NCBI GenBank assembly: GCA_964607765.1
Contig: CAZSNT010000163.1
Span: 1 to 22,690, forward strand
Reading direction: 5' to 3'
DNA: 22,690 nucleotides
Source of the DNA: CAZSNT01 sp964607765
GTDB taxonomy: Bacteria; Verrucomicrobiota; Lentisphaeria; Oligosphaerales; JABHEG01
Both the position numbers and the translations under genes were made by a program. A model generated the notes under the pieces. That model was not told where the DNA came from. It did no database searches and was given only the letters and a program-made list of their open reading frames with translations. Within the stretch, counting starts at the first letter, position 1; each line of letters begins with the position of its first letter. Positions 7,333-15,260 of the stretch are shown piece after piece.

Positions 7333-8346
7333 GTGACAGTTGCCAGAGTAGCGGAACGGGCGGGCGTATCGGTGGCGACGGTGTCGCGGGTGATCAACAA
7401 TGACCCGCGGGTGAAGCCGGCGACCGTTTCCGCCGTGCGTGCCGCGATCGACTGCGTTGGCTACACGCCGCCGCCGGCCCGCAAGCGTCGGCGCAGCGGC
7501 TCCCGTCGCTCCTTCGGTGTGCGCACCGGGCGTGTAGCGATCCTCTTTCCGGATGTGTCCGCCGCATGCATGCGCACGCCGCTGAGCGTGCGACTGCTGT
7601 CGGGCATGGAACAGGCGCTGCATGAGCACGACCTGACGCTGGTCCCCGTGCATCTGCGCGCCGACGGGCGCCTCCCACTCTGTCTGCAACGCTTCGAGGT
7701 GGACGGGGTGATCGCTCGCCAGATCCGCGAGATTGCGGGGGGCGCGGACGTGTTGCGCCGGTTGCCGACGCTATCGGTCTTCGAGCCGCCCACGCACGTG
7801 GATTGGGCAGACTTGGTCGAACCCGACAACACGGCCATCGGCGCGTTGGCGGCCCGTGTGCTGCTGGACGCTGACTGCCAACACCCGCTTTGTGTCAACT
7901 TCGATCGCGGCCACGTGTCCCTGCGCAAGCGCGAAGCCGCGCTGGTCGCGGAACTGTCCGCCGCAGGCGTGCCGGTTCACTGCATGACACCCGACAAGGG
8001 CGTTCCGGAGCTGGTCCGGCGCATCCACGCGCTGCCTGAAGTGCCGGACGGCGTGTTCCTGCTGGTTGGCGACGTGGGCTTTGAGCCCTCCTGCCGCCAA
8101 CTGGCCGAAGCCGGCTTGGATCTGACGGCGTTCAAGCGCACGGTCTGCTGTCATCACAACAGCGCGCATGTGGCCCGGGTCGCCCCCGGCATGGCGAATG
8201 TGGAACTGCCGGTGGATTGGCTGGGGCGCGCGGCCGTCGACGCCCTGGTCTGGCGCATGCGTTGCCCGGAATCCCCGCAGCGAACCGTCCTGATCGGGCC
8301 GAAACTCGTAGCGTGCCCCCAAGTTGAGAAGGAGACAGTGGCATGA
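7333..8346 (+). CDS. LacI-family transcriptional regulator
   Basis: Full-length LacI/GalR-type repressor of 337 aa. The GTG at 7333 is the start: AAAGGAG lies 9 bp upstream (7317-7323), and the protein then opens VTVARVAERAGVSVATVSRV, the family helix-turn-helix at residues 1-20, followed by INNDPRVKPATVSAVRAAID and the hinge. A basic linker (ARKRRRSGSRR) leads into the sugar-binding fold (from about residue 60), which is more diverged than in typical members. Its stop overlaps the start of the pseudopilin gene in ATGA, so the two are translationally coupled. It has its own promoter at 7270-7298. It probably senses a glycan breakdown product and controls this operon and perhaps neighbouring ones; the ligand cannot be named. 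Confidence 0.93.
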   Translation: MTVARVAERAGVSVATVSRVINNDPRVKPATVSAVRAAIDCVGYTPPPARKRRRSGSRRSFGVRTGRVAILFPDVSAACMRTPLSVRLLSGMEQALHEHDLTLVPVHLRADGRLPLCLQRFEVDGVIARQIREIAGGADVLRRLPTLSVFEPPTHVDWADLVEPDNTAIGALAARVLLDADCQHPLCVNFDRGHVSLRKREAALVAELSAAGVPVHCMTPDKGVPELVRRIHALPEVPDGVFLLVGDVGFEPSCRQLAEAGLDLTAFKRTVCCHHNSAHVARVAPGMANVELPVDWLGRAAVDALVWRMRCPESPQRTVLIGPKLVACPQVEKETVA

Positions 8347-9188
8347 AGACAGGCACGAACGGAATCGCCCCGGTAGAGCTTCTGACGTGCCGGGGCGCAG
8401 GTGGTCAGCGCAGCCGGAAGCGTCCGATGACGTTTACGCTCATCGAGCTTCTGGTCGTGATCGCGATCATCGCGATTCTCGCCAGCATGCTGCTGCCGGC
8501 ACTGAGCGGCGCTCGTCAGCGGGGCAAGCGAGCCAGTTGCATGGCGAACCTCAAGCAGTTCGGCCTCGCGTTCACGCTGTATACCGACGAGTGGGACGAC
8601 TGGCTGCCGTCCGCCTACGACGCCGGGCCAACCTGGGTGCAGAACATCTACGGCTATCTGGGCAGTGAAGAGATGTTCCGCTGCCCGGGCCGTATACGGT
8701 ACGATTTCGACGATGGCCGGTGGACCTGGCCCTTGGTCATCGACGGGGCTACGGTCTCCACGCGCGGCTTCAAGCACTACATGCCGAACAGCTTCAATAT
8801 CAGCCGCGTTCCCCCCGACGGGCGTTGGAGGTACCAGGGACTGCTGCACAAAGGCTGGGCGCCCAAAATGGTGCAGGTGCAGAACGACACCATTCTGATC
8901 GGGGACGGTTTCCGCTGGGCCAGTTGGCGGCTTCCAAGCGTGGCCGACCGCCGTGGCATCTACATCGGGAATCACAACAACAAGGGCGCCAGCCACACGT
9001 TTATCGACGGGCATGTGGAGTATACGCCAAAGCCCACGCTGCGCACCGATCCCGGCTTCTCCATGGCGGGCCGCCCCTTCGTGCCCAATCCCCAATGCTA
9101 CCACCACAGCGGTAACGAGAACTGGACCTCCAATCATGGGGCCTGGCCGAACATGGCGCCCGGTTCCTACTGGGACTACGGCCGGTAG
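8343..9188 (+). CDS. Type II secretion-like pseudopilin with prepilin N-terminus and H-X10-DG tail
   Basis: Protein of 281 aa. Residues 1-28 form an unusually long polar leader. The class III prepilin signature FTLIELLVVIAIIAILASML follows at about residue 31, with the conserved Glu5 of the mature pilin. PALSGARQRGKRASCMANLK then continues the alpha-helix into the LKQFGLAFTLYTDEWDDWLP segment typical of the H-X9-DG processing-associated family. Near the C-terminus, NHNNKGASHTFIDGHVEY gives H-X10-DG, one residue longer than the usual X9. AAGGAG lies at 8329-8334, 8 bp before the ATG, which overlaps the LacI stop. Such proteins occur in many copies in Lentisphaerota and Planctomycetota; their function is unsettled. 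Its place between a sugar regulator and a lyase suggests a role at the cell surface in glycan use. Confidence 0.9.
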   Translation: MKTGTNGIAPVELLTCRGAGGQRSRKRPMTFTLIELLVVIAIIAILASMLLPALSGARQRGKRASCMANLKQFGLAFTLYTDEWDDWLPSAYDAGPTWVQNIYGYLGSEEMFRCPGRIRYDFDDGRWTWPLVIDGATVSTRGFKHYMPNSFNISRVPPDGRWRYQGLLHKGWAPKMVQVQNDTILIGDGFRWASWRLPSVADRRGIYIGNHNNKGASHTFIDGHVEYTPKPTLRTDPGFSMAGRPFVPNPQCYHHSGNENWTSNHGAWPNMAPGSYWDYGR

Positions 9189-9217
9189 TCTGGGACGCAC
9201 CACGAAAGAAGAAAATC

Positions 9218-12200
9218 ATGGGGCTGAAGGGATCGGGGATTGCTCTGTCTTTGGTGGTGTTGGCGGTCTCGGGCTGGGCTGCCGAAATGCCTGTTCCTGT
9301 TGTCCGCTACACGTTCGACGCGCCGTTCGGCTTCAGGGAACCGAACGCGGCCCGTTCCGGGTATCCGGCCACCGTTCCCCGGAACAGCATTCAGCAGGCG
9401 GCGCCGCGCCGGGAGCCGGGGGTTTTCGGCAATGCCCTCCGCCATGCGGACCGGGTTCCGGTTCAGACGACTTTCCCAGCGAGCGGCGATTTCACGGTCT
9501 ACTTCTGGTTCAGAGCCGACAGCCCGAGGGCGGACTCTTTGCTTCAGTGCGGTGACCTCCGCTTCACCATCCATCGCGACAAGTGTGTTCTCCAAGCGAA
9601 CCTGGGACACGCAAGCGTTCGCGGGAGTTTCGAGCAGGCATCCTGGAACTGCGTAGCCCTGACCTGCAACGGCTCCCAGATGGCTCTCTATCTCAACGGA
9701 GAGTGCGTCGGTGAGAGGGACTCGAAACCGGCGCAGAGCCTGCATGGACAGAGACTGTCCTTTGCCAACAACTTCGGGCCCCATGGCAATTTCAATGGCT
9801 TGCTTGACGAGTTCCGGATCTACGACCAGGCCCTGACGCCGGCGCAGATTGCCGTCGTTTCGGACGAAGCGCAGGCGTTGCGGACAGTCCCGCCGGTCGC
9901 CGACGCCGGGATTGCTCACACCGCCTACCTGCTTCCCGGAGAGGGCATCACCGTTCCTCTCGAAGCCCGAGTTTCGGGCGGGGAAGCCACTGCGGTCGCT
10001 TGGTCCGTAGTCACGCAGCCCGAGGGCGCGGAAGTGGTGTTCGGCGATGTCACGGCGTCGAACACCACCGTCAGTTTCGCTTCACCGGGCGACTATGACC
10101 TGCTCTTGACCGTCGACAGCCTCCGGGGGCAGTCAGCGGACACCACCCGCGTCGTCGTTTTCCCGCCGCACCCGCCGCGTGGTTCGGCCAAGCTGTACGA
10201 GAGCCTGGAAATTCCGGGAACCCACATTACGTCCTACACGAATATGGGCGACGACAGAACCCCGCCGCCCTATGAAACCGAGTTCGTCAAGAAGCACTTC
10301 CGTGGTCGGAAGCCCAAGCTCCAGTCAAAGGGCTTTGCCAAGGACCGGTTCAGAGCTCCCCCGCCGCCTTACGTCCATCCGCGGGTCTTCTTCAACCCCG
10401 AGGACCTGCCCGCCATGCGGCAGCGTATCCGCTACGGTAAGGCGGCCAGTGCGGCTTATGCCAAAGTCTCCCGGATGTATGAGATGATGACCCGCGGGAA
10501 CGGCATCCCCAAACACTATTTCTCTCCCGGCGGGAAGAGCGGCCGGGGCAGTTGGGACGGTGGCGCGGGCGCCGCATACTGCATCGGTGCGTTCATTGCT
10601 CTCACCGAAGCTGACAGCGAGCTGGCCAGACAACTGATTGACGGCGCCGTTCGGATCGCCGATGCTCAGTTGGCCGCATTGGACACCCTCAAGACGCAGG
10701 CGGACGAGAGGAACTGGCAGAACATCAAGCACGGAATTCTGGCCAGGTATACGACTTCCTATGTATACGACTTCCTCTACCCCTGGATGACCGAGCAGGA
10801 GCAGAACAAGCTGCGCCAGGTGATCAGCCGCTGCACGGCCGGAGTGCACTCCATCGGCATGTTCTCCGTGCCCAACGCGGTCGCGTCCAGCAACTGGGTC
10901 TCGTGGGTGACCGGCGATCTGCTCGCCAATGTGCTGGCCATCGAGGGAGAGGACGGCTTCGATCCGGTGGTCTACGAGGAAGCCGCTTCTGCCATGTCCA
11001 AATTCTGCACCTACGGCATCCTGCCCGACGGCAGTTCTTTCGAGGGCATGGGCAAGAACTCCATCACGGGTCAGAACCTGGTCGCCATGGCCAAGCGCGG
11101 CAACGTCGCCATCGCCTCGGAGAATGTCTACAACTGCTATGCGCGGTTCCATCTGCAGGTGATGCAGCCGTACGGCAAACAGTTCATCTTTGATGACCTT
11201 TGGGGATTCAGTCGGAGTGGGGGCAGGGCGCCTGACGCGGCGGTCATGAAGTACGCCTACCCCAAAGATCCGGTCATCGATTTCGTCTACCGGAATGTCG
11301 TGAGGGGGAACGAATACGAAACCCCTCTGTTCAAGACGACGTACGGCTACCACAACGCCCTGAATAACTGCTGGTTCGGCGAGGACTGGACCGGTCCGGA
11401 GGACTGGAATGAGCACGCCGCGCAGGCCCTCAGAAGGCAGCCGGTGGACGCGCACTTCAATTACACCAACGTCGTCACCGCCCGCTCCGGTTGGGCAAAG
11501 GACGCCGTGTATCTCTACTTCCTGCCCCGCATGCTTGGCGGACACAACTCACCGGCCCGCGGGACCTTTGTCTTCAGCGCGTTGGGTCGTGACTGGTGCA
11601 TCTACCCGACCGGGCACAACGACAAGAGCACGCTGCAGCATTCAGTTATCACCGTCGATGGCGAGAGCGTCCGCGCCAACTGGGGGCGGATGATCGCGTT
11701 CGAGTCCAGCAAGGGCCGAATGATCGCCGCGGTCGATCTTCGGGACTACTACGGCAATCGGGCGGCACCAGATCAGTCGCAGAACCACTTCCGGGTCAAG
11801 CCGGCTCCCGAGCCGTGGTTCGATCTGCCCGGCTGGCAGATGCCTCACTGGTTCGCGGGGAACCGGCCAAAGCAGAAGGAAGCGCCGCTGCCCGGTCGCC
11901 GTGCGCCGGCCGACGTCGCCTACAGAGTTGCCGCGCTTGTTCGAGCGGACAAGCCCTACGCGCTGATCCGTGACGAGATGGACATGGACGGCCTGCCCCA
12001 CAGCTACCGGTGGCAGATGGTCCTGCCGGCAGACCTACGCGGACAAGTAACCGTCAAAGGCGCGGACGCCATCGTCACCGACCCGCAGACCGGGAACTTC
12101 GTTGTTGTACGTCCGGTCGAGAGCAACGTGGACTTTACAGTCACGTATGAGGAGACGAAGTGGGCCCGGGGCGTTATCGCCATCGAGGCCCAGTGCCCGT

Positions 12201-12940
12201 CCTGGGAGTGTGCCGTTCTGCTCATGCCGTTCAGGAAGGGAGAGATTCCTCCCGCCGACACAGAGATTCCCACGCTGGCGAAGACTCTGAAGAACATGAC
12301 CACTGTCCTGCGTCCGGAGAAGGCCCGAGTCGCCAGGGCACTCAGAGCTGAGCAGGACAAAGTCGCCAAGGAACTGGCAGGCTTCACGCCGGCCGATCTG
12401 GGGGAACGCTCGTCCGTCGAGATACCGAGGGCTTCCATCAAGAGAGTGAAGGGGATTGTCGGGATGGCCTACGAATTCAGCGGCAATGAGGGGCTGGCCG
12501 TGCCCGCCGGACTGCCTCCCTTCGATAGCCAGAGGCCGTTCACCGTCGCTTTCTGGGCCAAAGCCAGGCCAGGCAGACCCGAAGGAACGCTATACGCTCA
12601 CAATGGGAACCGTGGCCTCACGATTGCCGTCTTCCAGGGGCGATCCCTGAAGGTCTCAGTCAACGGGAACTGGTATTGGGCCTCACCGCCGCAGCAGTTG
12701 GCCGACTGGTGCCACCTGGTGGTCACGTATGACGGTAACAGGCTGGCGCTCCATCAGAATGGCGACCTGGTGAAGGAGGGCGAGAGAACCGGGCGCATGG
12801 AATCGCACCCGGGCGGGACGCGAATAGGGCAGGGCTTCGAAGGCTGGATCGACGACCTGTGCGTCTACCCGCAAGCCCTCACCGGAGATCAAGTAAGAAG
12901 ACTACACAAGTATCAGAGACATGTACAGAGGGGGCCTTAG
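9218..12940 (+). CDS. Secreted heparinase II/III-like protein flanked by N- and C-terminal LamG modules
   Basis: Exported protein of 1240 aa starting 29 bp after the pseudopilin, hence in the same operon. The signal peptide is MGLKGSGIALSLVVLAVSGWAA. A LamG module spans about 30-225 (FPASGDFTVYFWFRAD.., ending GLLDEFRIYDQALTPAQI). A PKD/REJ-like module follows at about 230-330 (PPVADAG.., GDYDLLLTVDS). The lyase toroid begins near 385 (YVHPRVFFNPEDLPAMRQRI) and includes YPWMTEQEQNKLRQV and LAIEGEDGF. The second domain has RSGWAKDAVYLYF, GGHN (H776), FVFSALGRDWCIYPTG and HSVITVDGE. A second LamG is at about 1075-1235. Where the other two lyases have Asn-His (N285-H286, N252-H253), this one reads Asn-Trp (N559-W560), so activity may differ or be lost. 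It lacks the CHB_HEX_C and PA14 parts of its relatives. Only a weak AAAGAAG precedes the ATG. Confidence 0.8.
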   Translation: MGLKGSGIALSLVVLAVSGWAAEMPVPVVRYTFDAPFGFREPNAARSGYPATVPRNSIQQAAPRREPGVFGNALRHADRVPVQTTFPASGDFTVYFWFRADSPRADSLLQCGDLRFTIHRDKCVLQANLGHASVRGSFEQASWNCVALTCNGSQMALYLNGECVGERDSKPAQSLHGQRLSFANNFGPHGNFNGLLDEFRIYDQALTPAQIAVVSDEAQALRTVPPVADAGIAHTAYLLPGEGITVPLEARVSGGEATAVAWSVVTQPEGAEVVFGDVTASNTTVSFASPGDYDLLLTVDSLRGQSADTTRVVVFPPHPPRGSAKLYESLEIPGTHITSYTNMGDDRTPPPYETEFVKKHFRGRKPKLQSKGFAKDRFRAPPPPYVHPRVFFNPEDLPAMRQRIRYGKAASAAYAKVSRMYEMMTRGNGIPKHYFSPGGKSGRGSWDGGAGAAYCIGAFIALTEADSELARQLIDGAVRIADAQLAALDTLKTQADERNWQNIKHGILARYTTSYVYDFLYPWMTEQEQNKLRQVISRCTAGVHSIGMFSVPNAVASSNWVSWVTGDLLANVLAIEGEDGFDPVVYEEAASAMSKFCTYGILPDGSSFEGMGKNSITGQNLVAMAKRGNVAIASENVYNCYARFHLQVMQPYGKQFIFDDLWGFSRSGGRAPDAAVMKYAYPKDPVIDFVYRNVVRGNEYETPLFKTTYGYHNALNNCWFGEDWTGPEDWNEHAAQALRRQPVDAHFNYTNVVTARSGWAKDAVYLYFLPRMLGGHNSPARGTFVFSALGRDWCIYPTGHNDKSTLQHSVITVDGESVRANWGRMIAFESSKGRMIAAVDLRDYYGNRAAPDQSQNHFRVKPAPEPWFDLPGWQMPHWFAGNRPKQKEAPLPGRRAPADVAYRVAALVRADKPYALIRDEMDMDGLPHSYRWQMVLPADLRGQVTVKGADAIVTDPQTGNFVVVRPVESNVDFTVTYEETKWARGVIAIEAQCPSWECAVLLMPFRKGEIPPADTEIPTLAKTLKNMTTVLRPEKARVARALRAEQDKVAKELAGFTPADLGERSSVEIPRASIKRVKGIVGMAYEFSGNEGLAVPAGLPPFDSQRPFTVAFWAKARPGRPEGTLYAHNGNRGLTIAVFQGRSLKVSVNGNWYWASPPQQLADWCHLVVTYDGNRLALHQNGDLVKEGERTGRMESHPGGTRIGQGFEGWIDDLCVYPQALTGDQVRRLHKYQRHVQRGP

Positions 12941-13136
12941 CTCCCTGCGGGAGCGTCATGTGGATCTGGCGATCCGTCATTTTGGGCCTGCGGCCCGTCA
13001 TTGCTCCCTGCGGGAGCGTCATCGATAGACCAAATGACGGCGCGAAGCGCCAATGACGCGAAGCAAATGACGTCTGCACCGCAGACCAATGACGGCGCGA
13101 AGCGCCCAATGACCCACATGGCACCACCACCATGAC
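12940..13136. repeat. Array of small hairpins with constant GTCAT/ATGAC tags and variable stems
   Basis: Four units in the first half read stem-loop-stem then GTCAT: GCTCCC/GGGAGC (12940-12954), GGATC/GATCC (12962-12975), GGGCC/GGCCC (12984-12996) and again GCTCCC/GGGAGC (13003-13017). After an 11-bp centre the tag flips to ATGAC in front of the stems: GGCGC/GCGCC (13039-13051), a short GC-GAA-GC (13058-13064), GTCTGC/GCAGAC (13072-13086) and GGCGC/GCGCC (13094-13106). Further ATGAC tags occur at 13109-13113 and 13132-13136. Left loops are TGC or TGGC; right loops are GAA or ACC. The two halves are thus one repeat family in opposite orientation. The first stem starts on the last base of the lyase stop codon. 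Confidence 0.85.
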
Positions 13137-13166
13137 TAAGCAGCCGAAGACTGGGGAACACAAAGC

Positions 13167-15260
13167 ATGAACCGATTCACACTCCTGATGATCTGCTTCT
13201 CATCAGTGCTGGCCTGTCAACCAGTGTCAGCCGCACCGGAGCCGATCCTGCATTGGAACTTCGACGCGCCGCAAGGCACGGCTGTGCTCGACGTGAGCGG
13301 CAACGACCGCCACGGCGAGATCGGCAAGCTGCATCACCAGCACCCGATGCCGACGTGGCATCCCACGAAAGGCGTGCGCAAGGGCGCGGTGCGGGTGGAG
13401 TCGCGTTCCAAGATCGAAGCGCGCAAGATCCACCCGCTGGGCGAGGCGTGGGCGCTCTCGTTCTGGTGTCTGCAGGAAGACCCTGACGCCAACGGCAACC
13501 AGTTCGTCAGACTGCCAGGGATCTGGGTGCAGTGCGTGGGTGAGAAGTTGATCGTCAACATCAACGGTCTCGGGCGGCTGTCGGCCACCCGCGTCACGCC
13601 TGGCCACTGGGAGCACGTGGTCCTGAGCATCCGGCCAGGGGCAGCCGCGCTTCATGTCAACGGATTCCCCGCCGCGCAAGTCGAGAAGGAAGGCTGGGTG
13701 TACACGACGGAAGGCGGCAGGCTCTTCTTCGGCGCCCCGGACTGGCACCGCCAATACCGCGGCCTGATCGACGAGACCAAGCTGTTCCTTGGCCAGGTGA
13801 CGGACGACCGAGTCGTCGCCTTGGCGCTTGACTGCTACCATCCCGAGGCCGACTGGATCAAGGCCTGCCGCGGCCCGGTGCTGAAGCTCGTCCAGCGGCT
13901 CAAGCTCCGCAGGGACGAGGTCGAGGAGCTCAAGCGCCTCGGCGCGCCCGACGCTGCGGCACTGCTGAAGGCCATGGCTGACGGACCACCCGACGATCGT
14001 GCCAAAGCCGCGGTCGCCCTCGGCGCTCTGCAGGCGCCGGAGGCCTTCCAGCTGTTGCTCGACATGCTCAAGCACCCCGCGCCGCAGTTCGCTACGGCCG
14101 CTTGCGAGGCGCTCGCGCTGATGGGCGATGCCAAGGCCGTGCCCGAGCTCAAGGTGCTTCTGGAAAAGCTCCTGCCCGAGGTGCGCAAGGCGTCCGCGGA
14201 GGCGTTGGCCACACTCGGGGAGCCCGGGCAACAGGCACTCGTTCGGGGCTTGCGGACACGACGCCTCGACATCGCGAAGGATGTCTCTCTTCAATTACGG
14301 AAGAGAGGGTACAAACCCCAGTCCGATGCGGACGGCGTACGCTACTGGATCGCCGTCAACGACTGGCGGCGAGCTGGGGAGATCGGTGAAGCCGGCGCGC
14401 CGGCTCTGGTCGATGCACTGGGTGCGTACTCGGTGCGCATCAAGTATCTGAACATGCGGGCGGTGCAGCACGTCGGACACCCCGAAGCGGTTGTCCCCGA
14501 GATTCAGGAGACCGTGGTCCCGGACGGCAATGTGGCGAACAGGGCCGAGCAGCTCCTGCTGAAGCTCGGAGCCGCTGCGTTGCCGTCGCTGCAGACAGGC
14601 CTCGAGGGTCAGGACGTCAAGGTCCGTATTCGCTGCGCCGGGATCCTGGAGCAGATCGGCGACCGGGCCGCAACGATGGACCTGGCAGCCGCTCTGAAGG
14701 ACGACGATTCGCGCGTTGTGGTTGCCGTGGCCGAGGCCCTGGCCGCATTGAAAGACGCGCGGGCCGCGAGGGCGCTCATCGAGGCGCTGGCGAATCCCGA
14801 TGTCTTCGCTCGGCAAGCCGCCGCGGATGCCTTGGGTAGCATTGGCGCCGCGGCCGGAGACGCCATGATCCAGGCCCTCGGTCAGAGCCGGGGGACCGCA
14901 AGGGTGGAGCTGGTGAGAGCGCTTGGCTTGTCCGCTGCAGCGGGGGCCGCATCGCAGCTCCAGGAGGAGTTGGCGAGCGATGATTGGCAGGTCCGCGCCC
15001 GTGCCGCAGAGGCCCTGGGCCGGATCGACGACAAGGCCGCGGTGCCTCGGCTCATCGGCAGACTGAACTCAGACAACGAGTGGACGGTGCGCTTGATGGC
15101 GGCCAAGGGCCTGGGCGTTCTGCGCACGCCGCCGGCCATGGCCGCACTGAAGGTTGCAGCCAATGAAGACCGCGAACCATTGGTTCGCCGACAAGCAGCG
15201 CTGTCGCTGAAGCAGAAGCCCGAAGCCGGGGAGGAAACCGAGAAGGAGCCGAAGAAATGA
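13167..15260 (+). CDS. Secreted LamG-HEAT-repeat protein
   Basis: Exported protein of 697 aa with signal peptide MNRFTLLMICFSSVLACQPV, probably cut after SAA. A LamG module occupies about 28-220 (ILHWNFDAPQGTAVLDVSGN.., LGEAWALSFWCLQED, WEHVVLSIRPGAAALHVNG, YRGLIDETKLFLGQVTDD). From about residue 245 to 690 it consists of HEAT/PBS-lyase-type helical repeats, for example DDRAKAAVALGALQAPEAFQ, ATAACEALALMGDAKAVPEL, DWQVRARAAEALGRIDDKAA and EWTVRLMAAKGLGVLRTPPA. The tail is highly charged (KPEAGEETEKEPKK). The fold suggests a binding or scaffolding protein: LamG for glycan or protein contact and HEAT for protein-protein contact; no catalytic motif is seen. Its stop overlaps the next lyase start in ATGA, so the two are co-translated and may act together. 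Only a weak GGGGA precedes the ATG. Confidence 0.85.
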   Translation: MNRFTLLMICFSSVLACQPVSAAPEPILHWNFDAPQGTAVLDVSGNDRHGEIGKLHHQHPMPTWHPTKGVRKGAVRVESRSKIEARKIHPLGEAWALSFWCLQEDPDANGNQFVRLPGIWVQCVGEKLIVNINGLGRLSATRVTPGHWEHVVLSIRPGAAALHVNGFPAAQVEKEGWVYTTEGGRLFFGAPDWHRQYRGLIDETKLFLGQVTDDRVVALALDCYHPEADWIKACRGPVLKLVQRLKLRRDEVEELKRLGAPDAAALLKAMADGPPDDRAKAAVALGALQAPEAFQLLLDMLKHPAPQFATAACEALALMGDAKAVPELKVLLEKLLPEVRKASAEALATLGEPGQQALVRGLRTRRLDIAKDVSLQLRKRGYKPQSDADGVRYWIAVNDWRRAGEIGEAGAPALVDALGAYSVRIKYLNMRAVQHVGHPEAVVPEIQETVVPDGNVANRAEQLLLKLGAAALPSLQTGLEGQDVKVRIRCAGILEQIGDRAATMDLAAALKDDDSRVVVAVAEALAALKDARAARALIEALANPDVFARQAAADALGSIGAAAGDAMIQALGQSRGTARVELVRALGLSAAAGAASQLQEELASDDWQVRARAAEALGRIDDKAAVPRLIGRLNSDNEWTVRLMAAKGLGVLRTPPAMAALKVAANEDREPLVRRQAALSLKQKPEAGEETEKEPKK

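Noticed and set aside
12940..13136. CRISPR array
   Set aside because: The repeated part is only a 5-bp tag; the intervening units are self-complementary hairpins and not unique spacers, and there are no cas genes.
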